DNA of 13,858 bases, taken from positions 1-13,858 of the forward strand of contig CAMFPD010000044.1 of assembly GCA_945971355.1 (NCBI GenBank). Direction: 5' to 3'. The position numbers and the translations under genes are program-made. The stretch comes from an uncultured Lachnobacterium sp. Lineage in GTDB: Bacteria; Bacillota; Clostridia; Lachnospirales; Lachnospiraceae. Numbering within the stretch: position 1 is the first letter of the stretch; each line of letters opens with the position of its first letter. Shown piece by piece: positions 6,647 to 13,858 of this stretch. The notes below the pieces were generated by a model, which saw nothing but the letters and a program-made list of their open reading frames with translations, was not told the origin of the DNA and did not search any database.

Positions 6647-7018
6647 ATGGAAAACATGATGAAATTTTATAAGAGTATTTTGGAACAGGATAGAAGTGCA
6701 GTTGTAATATGCAATCTGAAGCATGAAATTATTTATATGAACCCTGCAGCTGTAAATAGCTATGAAAAATGGGGCGGAAATAAGCTGCTTGGAAAATGTT
6801 TGTTGGATTGTCACAATCCAGAATCAAGAGAAAAAATTCAGCAGGTAGTTGACTGGTTTAAGGCAGATGAGAATCACAATATTGTATACACGTTTCATAA
6901 TGAAAAGCAGAATAAGGATGTGTATATGGTGGCGCTGAGAGACGAAGGTGAATTGATTGGCTATTACGAAAAGCATGAGTATAGAAATAGAGAAACAATG
7001 AATCTGTATGATTTGTAA
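6647..7018 (+). CDS. Single PAS-domain protein, 123 aa
   Basis: The whole protein is one PAS domain: a helix, the strand AVVICNLKHEIIYMNPAAVNSYEKWGG (residues ~18-44, typical PAS core), a middle helix GKCLLDCHNPESREKIQQVVDWF, and two final strands ending in GELIGYYEKHEYRNRETM. No kinase, cyclase or DNA-binding output domain is attached. PAS domains sense small molecules, redox state or light and pass the signal by contact. His56 and Cys55 in the CHN segment are possible ligand or haem contacts, but that is inference. The start lies 3 bases after the 72-aa gene, with no clear ribosome binding site of its own (GAGT only), consistent with translational coupling. Confidence 0.9.
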   Translation: MENMMKFYKSILEQDRSAVVICNLKHEIIYMNPAAVNSYEKWGGNKLLGKCLLDCHNPESREKIQQVVDWFKADENHNIVYTFHNEKQNKDVYMVALRDEGELIGYYEKHEYRNRETMNLYDL

Positions 7019-7041
7019 TTCACATAATGAAGGGAAATAAA

Positions 7042-7488
7042 ATGAATATTAGAAAAGCAGAAATAAAAGATTTATCAAGAATTGCTGAAATATTTGTATT
7101 TAACAATAGAATAAACTATTTTCCAATATTCAAGGATGAGAGTTTTTCCTTTGGTGAGTTACAGGTGGTTTCACTCATAGATAACTACTTCAAAAAACAG
7201 GAAGTACTAAATAAAATTTATGTCTTTGATGATGGAATAATAAAAGGTTTTATGCAAATAGATGAAACTGAAATTTGCAAATTGTATGTGGACGTATGCT
7301 TTCAGAGTGGTGGAGTTGGTTACGAATTAATTGAATTTGCAATTGAAAAGCTTGGAGCCAATCATTTATGGGCATTAGAAAAAAATACCAGAGCAATTTC
7401 CTTTTACAATAGACATGGTTTTGAACTGACTGGTCAGAAAAAATTCGAAGAAGGAACTACAGAATATTTGGTTGAACTAAAGAGATAA
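7042..7488 (+). CDS. GNAT-family N-acetyltransferase
   Basis: A 148-aa protein with the GNAT layout. It starts NIRKAEIKDLSRIAEIF, has a central strand FMQIDETEICKLYVDVCFQSGGVGYELI with the acetyl-CoA-binding turn (Q-x2-G-V-G, a degenerate Q/R-x2-G-x-G/A motif, about residues 92-97), and ends with NTRAISFYNRHGFELTG, the classic motif B ending. These enzymes transfer an acetyl group from acetyl-CoA to an amine; the substrate cannot be told. I chose ATG 7042 over ATG 7027 because GAAGGGA (7029-7035) is at ideal spacing for 7042 and overlaps the upstream ATG. It follows the PAS gene by 23 bases. Confidence 0.92.
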   Translation: MNIRKAEIKDLSRIAEIFVFNNRINYFPIFKDESFSFGELQVVSLIDNYFKKQEVLNKIYVFDDGIIKGFMQIDETEICKLYVDVCFQSGGVGYELIEFAIEKLGANHLWALEKNTRAISFYNRHGFELTGQKKFEEGTTEYLVELKR

Positions 7489-7536
7489 TTTATTGCTTAT
7501 CGAGTTGGTATAGTATTAGAAAGGTAAATCAGATTT

Positions 7537-8025
7537 ATGAAAAAGGAAAGTACACTAATTAGGGTGGCATTTTGCTGTCATGGAAATATTTGCAGATCGA
7601 CTTTATGTGAGAGTGTTTTTACACACAAGGTAAACACTCTTGGATTAGCTGAGCAGTTTGTTATAGATAGTTTTGCTACCAGTCGGGAGGAAATCGGGAA
7701 CCCTCCACACAGAGGTACAGTAAACAAACTTAGGGAGGTTGGGATACCTTTAGTTCCACATAGGGCCAAGCAGATTACGTTATCGGATTATGATAGATTT
7801 GATTATATAATAGGCATGGATACTGCAAATATTCGAAATCTCAACAGGATGTTAAACAACGATCCAGATGACAAGATATATAAGCTTTTAAGCTTTGCAG
7901 GCTCAAGTAGGGATATAGCGGATCCATGGTATACAAATAATTTTGATGACACTTACCGAGATGTAGTGGAGGGGTGTGATGGTTTTCTTTCTTACCTTGA
8001 ATCTCAAGGTAAACTATTATTTTAG
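7537..8025 (+). CDS. Low-molecular-weight protein-tyrosine phosphatase
   Basis: A 162-aa member of the family, close to the usual 150-160. The P-loop is C14-H-G-N-I-C19-R20-S, an exact C-x5-R(S/T) signature, and the general acid is D129 in IADPWYT. C19 is the usual second Cys that can form a protective disulfide with C14. The enzyme removes phosphate from tyrosine in cytoplasmic proteins; some family members instead act in arsenate reduction, but no ars genes are nearby. The start has AAAGG near 7519-7523, about 12 bases upstream. It lies 48 bases after the GNAT gene. The relic at 6298 belongs to the same family but is too diverged at DNA level to be a recent copy. Confidence 0.95.
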   Translation: MKKESTLIRVAFCCHGNICRSTLCESVFTHKVNTLGLAEQFVIDSFATSREEIGNPPHRGTVNKLREVGIPLVPHRAKQITLSDYDRFDYIIGMDTANIRNLNRMLNNDPDDKIYKLLSFAGSSRDIADPWYTNNFDDTYRDVVEGCDGFLSYLESQGKLLF

Positions 8026-8247
8026 AGAATATTGCGCATAAAAAATAACTAAATAGAAAGACATCATATATTGAAGAGTGACAAATGTTAATCATGAACA
8101 AATTTAATGATATAAACTGAACTAACAAACAACACACTACATAGATAACACGATAAATAGATAAAACATAAGAATATCACATAATTAAAATAACAGGGCA
8201 TTACATATACAAAATTTACCCCACAGAAAGGATATCAGTACAAATAT

Positions 8248-8793
8248 ATGGAATTACAGAATGGACGACCAGCAAACGAGGCAGGCCGTTTGGAAAAAGA
8301 AATACGCACTTATGATTTATTGGACAAGCTACATGTTTCTTACCAGCGGATAGACCATGAAGCAGCTGAGACAATGGAGATATGTGCGGAGATAGATAAG
8401 GTATTGGAAGCAACTATTTGCAAGAACTTGTTCCTGTGCAACAGACAAAAGACTAACTTTTACTTATTGATGATGCCAGGAGATAAAACCTTTAAGACGA
8501 AGGAACTGTCTAAGCAGATTGGCAGTGCCAGACTTTCGTTTGCTTCACCAGAAGATATGGAGCATTATCTGGATATTACACCAGGCTCTGTCAGCATCAT
8601 GGGACTTATGAATGACACTGAGAATGTGGTTCAGCTATTGGTGGATGAGGACGTGCTTAAGGGTGAATATGTAGGTTGCCATCCTTGCATCAATACAAGT
8701 AGTATTCGTATCAAAACAGAGGATTTATTCGGAAGGGTGCTTGAGGCTATGCATCACACGATGCGTGTGGTTAAACTTGTGGGAGAGGAATAA
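8248..8793 (+). CDS. YbaK/ProX-type aminoacyl-tRNA deacylase
   Basis: A 181-aa protein matching the ProX (PrdX) group of the YbaK/ProRS-INS editing family. It contains the conserved K59 in ATICKNLFLCN, the strand YLLMMPGDK, the SFASPEDM segment, the ITPGSVS loop, and GCHPCINTSS near 143-152, all typical positions of the editing pocket. Family members hydrolyse mischarged tRNA, usually Ala-tRNA(Pro), as free-standing proofreaders beside prolyl-tRNA synthetase. AAAGGA at 8227-8232 precedes ATG 8248 with a long 15-base gap. The 222-base region before it is A-rich, with no terminator or other gene seen. Confidence 0.93.
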   Translation: MELQNGRPANEAGRLEKEIRTYDLLDKLHVSYQRIDHEAAETMEICAEIDKVLEATICKNLFLCNRQKTNFYLLMMPGDKTFKTKELSKQIGSARLSFASPEDMEHYLDITPGSVSIMGLMNDTENVVQLLVDEDVLKGEYVGCHPCINTSSIRIKTEDLFGRVLEAMHHTMRVVKLVGEE

Positions 8794-8795
8794 TA

Positions 8796-8813
8796 GTGTA
8801 TGCCGGCATATAC
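8796..8813. repeat. Short perfect palindrome between proX-like and ABC-F genes
   Basis: TATGCCGGCATA (8799-8810) is a 12-bp perfect palindrome. As RNA the pairing extends to 8796-8813 through one G-U pair. There is no loop and no T-run, so it fits an operator better than a terminator. It begins 3 bases after the proX-like stop codon and 20 bases before the promoter at 8832. Confidence 0.45.
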
Positions 8814-8831
8814 ATTAATGGACGTGACATC

Positions 8832-8860
8832 TTGAGAATTCACCGCAATTTTGTTACAAT
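8832..8860 (+). promoter_or_regulatory. Vegetative promoter for the ABC-F gene
   Basis: TTGAGA (8832-8837) and TACAAT (8855-8860) are separated by exactly 17 bp, each one mismatch from the sigma-A consensus. Transcription would begin near 8867 and leave a leader of about 145 bases before ATG 9012. Long leaders are typical of ABC-F genes controlled by attenuation. Confidence 0.65.
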
Positions 8861-8917
8861 GTCAGGGTATTTTTGTATTTACACCATATATGGAATGTGT
8901 TATGTAGATATGATTTT

Positions 8918-8980
8918 ATGTTTATGAAACAGGCAATGTATATACAAATGATATGCAAATTCGTATTCATTCGTATTTGA
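8918..8980 (+). CDS. Possible leader peptide, 20 aa, upstream of the ABC-F gene
   Basis: ATG 8918 opens a 20-codon frame MFMKQAMYIQMICKFVFIRI ending at TGA 8978-8980, 31 bases before the ABC-F start. Four Met codons and a hydrophobic end resemble leader peptides whose translation senses ribosome stalling. The upstream ribosome binding site is poor, and an alternative ATG lies at 8924. I see a tandem ATTCGTATT/ATTCGTATT within it but no clear terminator stem, so the leader role is speculative. Confidence 0.3.
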   Translation: MFMKQAMYIQMICKFVFIRI

Positions 8981-9011
8981 AAATTGTAGATGAACAGTTA
9001 GGCAGGTATTT

Positions 9012-10571
9012 ATGAGTATTTTAAACGTAGAACATTTAAGCCACGGTTTTGGTGACCGTGCTATTTTTGAGGATGTTTCCTTCAGACTTTTGAAGGGGGA
9101 ACACATTGGACTTATCGGTGCAAATGGTGAAGGTAAATCTACTTTCATGAACATTATCACAGGTAAGCTACAGCCTGACGAAGGAAAAATCGAGTGGGCT
9201 AAAAACGTTAGAGTTGGTTACTTGGACCAGCACACTGCTCTTGAAAAGGGTATGACAATTGAGTCGGTTCTTAAATCTGCATTTGATTTTCTTTTTGATA
9301 TGGAAACTCAAATGAATGAAATTTATGAAAAGCTTGGTGAGGCTTCTCCTGAAGAGATGGATGATATGATGGCTGAGGCTGGTACTATTCAGGATCTTCT
9401 CACTATGCATGATTTTTATATGATTGACTCCAAGGTTGAGGAGGTTGCCAGAGCCCTTGGACTTCTTGACCTTGGCTTGGACAAGGATGTTACTGATCTT
9501 AGTGGAGGTCAGAGAACTAAGGTTCTTATGGCTAAGCTTCTTTTGGAGAAACCGGATATTCTTCTTCTTGATGAGCCTACTAATTATCTTGATGTGGAGC
9601 ATATTGAGTGGCTTAAGAGATACCTCAACGATTATGAGAATGCTTTCATTTTGATTTCTCATGATGTGCCTTTCCTCAACAGTGTTATCAACCTGATTTA
9701 CCACATGGATAATCGTCAGTTAAATCGTTATGTGGGTGACTACGACAAGTTCCAGGAAGTTTATGAGATGAAGAAGGCTCAGCTTGAGGCTGCATACAAC
9801 AAACAGCAGAAGGAAATTGCTGAGCTCAAGGATTTCGTTGCAAGAAACAAGGCGCGAGTTGCCACTAGAAATATGGCTATGTCCCGCCAGAAGAAGCTTG
9901 ACAACATGGACATTATTGAGCTTGACAGAGAAAAGCCAAAGCCTGAGTTTAATTTCAAGGAGGCACGTACACCTAGCAGATATATTTTCAAAACAGAGGG
10001 GCTTGTTATAGGATATGACAAGAATGATCCACTTTCGCGTTCTTTGGACCTTGAGATGGAGCGTGGTCAGAAAATCGTTTTAACTGGTGCCAATGGTATT
10101 GGAAAGACTACTTTACTAAAGAGTATTCTTGGTTTGATTCCTTCCCTTAATGGTTCAGTTGAACTTGGAGATTATTTAGAAATCGGATACTTTGAGCAGG
10201 AGATGGATCAGTCTGTTTCAACTACCTGTATTGAGGAAATCTGGTCAGAGTTTCCTTCCTTTTCACAGTATGATGTGAGAAGCGCTCTTGCTAAGTGCGG
10301 ACTTACTACAAAGCACATTGAGAGCCTGGTCAGAGTTCTTTCTGGTGGTGAGCAGGCTAAGGTTCGTCTTTGCAAGCTGATTAACAGAGAAACTAATATT
10401 TTACTACTCGACGAGCCAACTAACCATCTGGATGTAGATGCTAAGGCTGAGTTAAAGAGAGCGTTACAAGCATACAAGGGAAGTATTCTTATGGTATGTC
10501 ATGAGCCGGATTTTTATGAAGGACTGGCAACTGATGTGTGGGATTGTTCTCAGTGGACTACAAGATTGTAA
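9012..10571 (+). CDS. yfmM: ABC-F family ATPase, YfmM-like
   Basis: A 519-aa protein with two ABC cassettes and no membrane part. Cassette 1: Walker A GANGEGKS (36-43), signature LSGGQ (163-167), Walker B LLLDEPTN (184-191), SHD switch (216-218). A charged helical linker (about 245-325) is the P-site tRNA-interaction motif that reaches into the ribosome. Cassette 2: Walker A GANGIGKT (359-366), LSGGE (443-447), LLLDEPTNH (464-472), and CHE where SHD or SHE is usual. The opening LSHGFGDRAIFEDVSFRLLKGEH matches Bacillus subtilis YfmM as I remember it. ABC-F proteins bind the ribosomal E site and free stalled ribosomes or protect them from antibiotics. The ribosome binding site is a modest AGGCAGG, 5 bases upstream. 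The gene ends 61 bases before the next start. Confidence 0.95.
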   Translation: MSILNVEHLSHGFGDRAIFEDVSFRLLKGEHIGLIGANGEGKSTFMNIITGKLQPDEGKIEWAKNVRVGYLDQHTALEKGMTIESVLKSAFDFLFDMETQMNEIYEKLGEASPEEMDDMMAEAGTIQDLLTMHDFYMIDSKVEEVARALGLLDLGLDKDVTDLSGGQRTKVLMAKLLLEKPDILLLDEPTNYLDVEHIEWLKRYLNDYENAFILISHDVPFLNSVINLIYHMDNRQLNRYVGDYDKFQEVYEMKKAQLEAAYNKQQKEIAELKDFVARNKARVATRNMAMSRQKKLDNMDIIELDREKPKPEFNFKEARTPSRYIFKTEGLVIGYDKNDPLSRSLDLEMERGQKIVLTGANGIGKTTLLKSILGLIPSLNGSVELGDYLEIGYFEQEMDQSVSTTCIEEIWSEFPSFSQYDVRSALAKCGLTTKHIESLVRVLSGGEQAKVRLCKLINRETNILLLDEPTNHLDVDAKAELKRALQAYKGSILMVCHEPDFYEGLATDVWDCSQWTTRL

Positions 10572-10632
10572 ATTTACTAAATTAAAAATATTTAAACAGG
10601 ATTTAATAACTGCTGCTTTTGGAGGGATTCAC

Positions 10633-11091
10633 ATGAATTTTATCACTACAAATGAGTTTGACAATTTTATTTTTTCAGAAGTACATATATCCGATGTGAG
10701 GTATAGTGGAGATGTATTCACTATTGTGCTTGATGATGTAAAAATTCTTCCGGAAAATTCTAAAAACAGAGACATAAGAACCATGAGAACAAATGGTCTT
10801 GTGCTTAAGCTTAATAATGCCAAGATATTAAGCCTTATTGAGGAGGGCTACAAGATTTATGATGCAGATGGTAATCTCATGAAGACAGAGGATGATATTG
10901 CTATTGAGGAAGCTGATTATACAGAAGTTATGAATAATTTTCTGGATGGTTACGCATTTGTGATTGAGAAATCCAGTGACAGTGAGTTTGTATTTGTTAT
11001 TGATGGTGCAAATGAACGTACATATAATCTGGTTGTATATGCTGAAAGCGACAGTGAAGAGTGGGATCGCTTTATGAACCCGGAAGAATAA
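10633..11091 (+). CDS. Uncharacterised acidic 152-aa protein before dinB
   Basis: I chose ATG 10633 because GGAGGG (10621-10626) lies at 6-base spacing; the frame is open further upstream into the ABC-F gene without another good signal. The protein is small, very acidic and mostly beta-like, with alternating strands (VFTIVLDDVKIL, GLVLKLNNAKIL, GYAFVIEK, EFVFVIDGA, YNLVVYAES). This pattern suggests a compact beta-sandwich or barrel. No cysteine cluster, signal peptide or membrane segment is seen. Its stop is one base before dinB, so the two are translationally coupled, which hints at a link to DNA-damage tolerance. I do not recognise a functional family. Confidence 0.88.
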   Translation: MNFITTNEFDNFIFSEVHISDVRYSGDVFTIVLDDVKILPENSKNRDIRTMRTNGLVLKLNNAKILSLIEEGYKIYDADGNLMKTEDDIAIEEADYTEVMNNFLDGYAFVIEKSSDSEFVFVIDGANERTYNLVVYAESDSEEWDRFMNPEE

Positions 11092-11092
11092 T

Positions 11093-12304
11093 ATGAGTGA
11101 CAGAGTTATTTTTCACATTGATGTTAATAGTGCATTTCTTTCATGGGAGGCAGTGGAGCGGCTTAAAGAGGGCGAGAAGGTTGATCTTCGTGAGATACCT
11201 TCTGCCGTTGGCGGTGATATTGCCACCCGACATGGCATAATTCTTGCAAAGTCCATTCCTGCAAAGAAATATAATATCACCACAGCTGAACCTGTTGTGG
11301 ATGCTATTCGTAAGTATCCTGACCTTGTGCTTGTGCCACCTCGCCATGATGTATACAAAAAGTATTCCAGGGCGTTTATGAACATTTTGCGTCAGTATTC
11401 GGATACTATTGAGCAGTTTTCCATTGATGAGGCTTTTATGGATATGACAGGAACTGGCAGACTGTTTGGTCCACCGGTTGAAGCTGCAAACAGAATCAAA
11501 AACCAGGTGAGAGATGAACTCGGGTTTACAGTTAATGTAGGTGTTTCCTCCAACAAGCTTCTTGCAAAAATGGCAAGTGACTTTAGAAAACCTGATTTGG
11601 TTCATACACTTTTTCCTGACGAAATAGAGTCGAAAATGTGGACATTGCCTATTGGGGATTTGTTTTTCGCAGGGAAAGCGGCTGTACATAGATTAAATCA
11701 GCTGGGGATATTTACTATAGGAGACCTTGCTAAATCAGATAGAGAGGTCATTTGTAATGTGCTGAAGAAGCAGGGAGATATTCTTTGGAGATATGCAAAT
11801 GGCATTGATGATTCTCCAGTTGAAATTGTGAAAGCTGACAATAAGGGATATGGCAATTCCATCACATTACCCTTTGATGTGACAGATGATATGACTGCAA
11901 AATCAATAATACTTGGACTGTGCGACAAGGTCAGTTCTCGCCTTAGAAATGACGGAGTGAAAGCTGACACTGTCACAGTTCAGATAAAATACAATGACTT
12001 GACTAAGGCTTCGCATCAGTGCTCACTATATTCAGCTACCAATATTACTCAGGAGATATATGAGCAGGCGTGTAAGCTTTTTGATGAAAAATGGGATGGT
12101 ACACCTATCAGACTACTGGGAGTGTCTACAAAGGTTGCTTCCGAGGATGGTGGTCGCCAGATGAATCTATTTGACAATACGGATTATGAAAAGCTGGAGA
12201 GGCTTGATAAAGCAATGGATTCCATAAAAGGGAGATTTGGAGCCGGGGCAATTAAGAGAGCTTCTTCGCTGGAAGTAAACGTTACGCCACAACGTAAATC
12301 GTAG
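11093..12304 (+). CDS. dinB: DNA polymerase IV (Y-family translesion polymerase)
   Basis: A 403-aa Y-family polymerase. The catalytic acids are D10 (HIDVNSAF) and D112-E113 (FSIDEAFMD). F15, five residues after D10, is the steric gate that excludes ribonucleotides; many relatives have Tyr or Phe there. GVSSNKLLAKMAS (150-162) is the family signature that contacts the primer-template. The little-finger domain covers roughly 240-350. QMNLF at 356-360 is a sliding-clamp binding motif, followed by an unusually long tail of about 43 residues. It copies past damaged bases without proofreading. No LexA-type GAAC-N4-GTTC box was seen in the 100 bases before the upstream 152-aa gene, so SOS control is not apparent from here. 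Confidence 0.97.
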   Translation: MSDRVIFHIDVNSAFLSWEAVERLKEGEKVDLREIPSAVGGDIATRHGIILAKSIPAKKYNITTAEPVVDAIRKYPDLVLVPPRHDVYKKYSRAFMNILRQYSDTIEQFSIDEAFMDMTGTGRLFGPPVEAANRIKNQVRDELGFTVNVGVSSNKLLAKMASDFRKPDLVHTLFPDEIESKMWTLPIGDLFFAGKAAVHRLNQLGIFTIGDLAKSDREVICNVLKKQGDILWRYANGIDDSPVEIVKADNKGYGNSITLPFDVTDDMTAKSIILGLCDKVSSRLRNDGVKADTVTVQIKYNDLTKASHQCSLYSATNITQEIYEQACKLFDEKWDGTPIRLLGVSTKVASEDGGRQMNLFDNTDYEKLERLDKAMDSIKGRFGAGAIKRASSLEVNVTPQRKS

Positions 12305-12441
12305 AATAAAAACATGAAGAGAAAACGAGAAAAAAATCATAAACAAAATATGAAAAGATAAGAAGAAAATTACAAAATCAAAATACGAAAATAAAATTGC
12401 AGAAGCAGAAATCTGTCATGAAATAACAGGAGAATAAGAAT
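12305..12441. other. A-rich spacer with strong strand bias
   Basis: This 137-base spacer is mostly A and G on the plus strand, with short A-tracts and few T or C residues. It holds no terminator stem. A 15-codon basic frame from ATG 12314 has no ribosome binding site and is probably chance. The only clear signal is AGGAG near 12429-12433 for the next gene. Confidence 0.6.
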
Positions 12442-13089
12442 ATGGGAAATATTAAAGCAGTGATTTTTGATTTAGATGGAACTCTTATAGACACAGAGAA
12501 GTACTATCGTATCAACTGGCCAAAGGCGTTAAAACATTTTGGATATGAGATGTCAGAAGAGCAGGCGCTTTTTATTCGTTCTCTTGGCAAACCCTTTGCT
12601 GTTCAGACATTCAAAGAGTGGTACGGTGAGGATTTTGACTATGAGACAGTCCGTGAATACCGAAAGAAGCTTATGGAAGCTTCCTTAAATGAGAATGGCA
12701 TAGAGCTTAAGCCGGGCTGTGTTGAAATCATAACATTCTTGCGGGAGAATGGATATATAACAGCAATCGCAACGGCAAATGACCTGGAGAGAACCAAGAG
12801 ATATGTAAAGCGGATAGGTCTTGAAGGTTATTTTGACAGACTTATCTCAGCCCATATGGTAAAGGAGGGAAAACCATCTCCGGACATATATGCTTTCGCA
12901 TGTGAGGAGCTTGGTATAGCACCGGATGAAGCCATTGCAGTAGAGGACTCTCCAAATGGAGTAAAAAGCGCATATGCTGCGGGGTGTAAGGTTATCATGG
13001 TACCTGATCAGACAGAGCCAGATGAGGAAATTTTCCAGATGCTTTATGCAAGAGTTGATACACTTCTTGATATAAAGAAATACTTATAA
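12442..13089 (+). CDS. HAD-superfamily phosphatase / beta-phosphoglucomutase-like
   Basis: A 215-aa HAD subfamily IA enzyme with all four motifs: nucleophile and acid D10-L-D12-G-T (motif I), T111 in AIATAND (motif II), K144 in EGKPSPDIY (motif III) and E168-D169 in AVEDSPNGV (motif IV). The helical cap after motif I (about 18-85) is the type found in beta-phosphoglucomutase and sugar-phosphate phosphatases. The substrate is not determined by the sequence; 6-phospho sugars are likely. AGGAG near 12429-12433 precedes the ATG at about 8 bases. The neighbourhood includes a relic of a 6-phospho-beta-glucosidase, which fits a former sugar-phosphate locus. Confidence 0.93.
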   Translation: MGNIKAVIFDLDGTLIDTEKYYRINWPKALKHFGYEMSEEQALFIRSLGKPFAVQTFKEWYGEDFDYETVREYRKKLMEASLNENGIELKPGCVEIITFLRENGYITAIATANDLERTKRYVKRIGLEGYFDRLISAHMVKEGKPSPDIYAFACEELGIAPDEAIAVEDSPNGVKSAYAAGCKVIMVPDQTEPDEEIFQMLYARVDTLLDIKKYL

Positions 13090-13186
13090 ATATTTTATAT
13101 GATAAAGACAAGTGCATAAATACATGTGCAAAATCACCAAAAAGCACAATGCAAATTAGTTATTATCATACAAAAACACAATATTA

Positions 13187-13342
13187 AAAAATCCATACCT
13201 TAAAGCATCAGATTGGGGTTGGCAGATTGACCTAGTAGGTTTAAGATATACCTTGAACGAAATTTATGGAAGGTATCAGATTCGACTTATTGTTGTTGAG
13301 AACGGACTTGGAGCAAAGGATGTTCTTGAGGATTTGGATTAA
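13187..13342 (+). pseudogene. Relic of a GH1 6-phospho-beta-glucosidase
   Basis: A frame from about 13187 reads KNPYLKASDWGWQI, continues with GLRYTLNEIYGRYQ and reaches VVENGLGAKDVLEDLD before TAA at 13340-13342. These are the conserved C-terminal blocks of GH1 6-phospho-beta-glucosidases, including the E-N-G nucleophile motif. A full enzyme has roughly 460-480 residues, of which only about 50 remain. Both ends are missing: upstream the frame soon meets a stop (TAG at 13157-13159), and downstream the usual continuation after ENG is absent. It is a decayed fragment directly abutting the next HAD gene. Identification by motif is strong. Confidence 0.85.
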
Positions 13343-13348
13343 AAGATA

Positions 13349-13858
13349 ATGAGTAAAATATTGTTTTTTGATGTTGATGGAACATTAGTAGGCTTCGATG
13401 GTAAAATGTCGGAGTCTACTAAACTTGCTTTAAGAGAGGCAAGGAAAAATGGACATAAGATTTTTTTGTGTACAGGAAGAAGCTATAACCAGATATATGA
13501 TTTTTTGCTTGATTTTGGGTTTGATGGAATTGTGGCTGCAGCAGGCGGGTATGTGGAGTACCAGGGCAAAACCATATTTCACGATGTGTTTGGTGAAAAG
13601 CTGGTTCAGAATGTGCTTGATAAAATTGAGAATACTGAAACAGCCCTTATAATTCAGAATAAGGATTCATGTGTAACCAAAACAGAGTGGGGTAAGACTT
13701 TTGAAGACATTTTTACCCAACAACTTGGAAAAGAAAATATCAAGGACAACCCTACCTTTGCAGAAACCAAGATAGATGACTGCTTGACGGGATATGCAAA
13801 AAAATATAAGGATATGGAAAGCATCATTTATTGTAATTGTCCATACACAGTAGAGGAA
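13349..13858 (+). CDS. Cof-type HAD hydrolase, N-terminal part (partial)
   Basis: The frame from ATG 13349 is open for 170 codons to the edge of the window. Motif I is FFDVDGTLV (D8, D10) and motif II is the strand IFLCTGRSY (T42), as in Cof/subfamily IIB sugar-phosphate phosphatases. The cap that follows (GGYVEYQGKTIFHDVF) is also typical, as is the large C2-type cap domain beginning near residue 80. Motifs III and IV would lie beyond the window. The ribosome binding site is weak (GAGG at about 13329-13332, too far, or AAAAGA close by). The start is only 6 bases after the GH1 relic stop, so the relic may once have been translationally linked to it. Confidence 0.9.
   Translation, partial: MSKILFFDVDGTLVGFDGKMSESTKLALREARKNGHKIFLCTGRSYNQIYDFLLDFGFDGIVAAAGGYVEYQGKTIFHDVFGEKLVQNVLDKIENTETALIIQNKDSCVTKTEWGKTFEDIFTQQLGKENIKDNPTFAETKIDDCLTGYAKKYKDMESIIYCNCPYTVEE

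Noticed and set aside
8026..8247. Search for a relic gene or RNA in the 222-base spacer before the proX-like gene
   Set aside because: The sequence is A-rich without a meaningful frame, stem or recognisable RNA motif.
12314..12361. 15-codon basic ORF in the A-rich spacer
   Set aside because: No ribosome binding site, and the composition is explained by the A-rich low-complexity spacer.

Overview
The window looks like chromosomal DNA of an AT-rich, low-GC Gram-positive anaerobe. The ABC-F ATPase, the short PAS protein, the 72-residue protein and DinB are all most like Lachnospiraceae/Clostridia versions as I remember them. No rRNA, tRNA or CRISPR array is visible. Every gene call rests on reading the sequence and on family knowledge; no database search was run.

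Region 1 (1-6116) is a damaged accessory island that reads as an anti-phage defence locus. It opens with the tail of a lysine-rich protein. Next come an unrecognised 300-aa gene (189-1091) and a gene with a PD-(D/E)XK-nuclease-like core (1318-1989). The 3' end of the nuclease-like gene, its downstream spacer and the start of the next gene form a perfect 412-bp tandem duplication (1772-2595). That next gene is split into a 13-14 codon head and a ~130 codon tail by an intact IS4-family element (2634-4215). The island ends with an ApeA-like HEPN ribonuclease gene (4671-6116) carrying one in-frame TGA. At least two of its four cargo genes are therefore broken, and a third has a duplicated end.

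Region 2 (6117-8247) begins with a 300-bp stretch holding two inverted-repeat structures and a 13-codon relic of a low-molecular-weight phosphatase. It continues with a tightly packed run of small genes on the plus strand: a 72-aa protein, a PAS-domain protein, a GNAT acetyltransferase and an intact low-molecular-weight phosphatase.

Region 3 (8248-13089) is housekeeping-like: a ProX/YbaK-type tRNA-editing deacylase, a YfmM-like ABC-F ATPase behind a good promoter and a leader with a 20-codon ORF, an uncharacterised 152-aa gene coupled to DNA polymerase IV, and a HAD phosphatase/phosphomutase. Region 4 (13090-13858) holds a relic of a GH1 6-phospho-beta-glucosidase and the start of a Cof-type HAD phosphatase that runs off the edge.

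The most interesting part is the island. The 300-aa protein and the nuclease-like protein may be a two-gene system I cannot match to a named one, and they sit next to a known type of abortive-infection HEPN gene. Several independent lesions there suggest that selection to keep the island has been relaxed.
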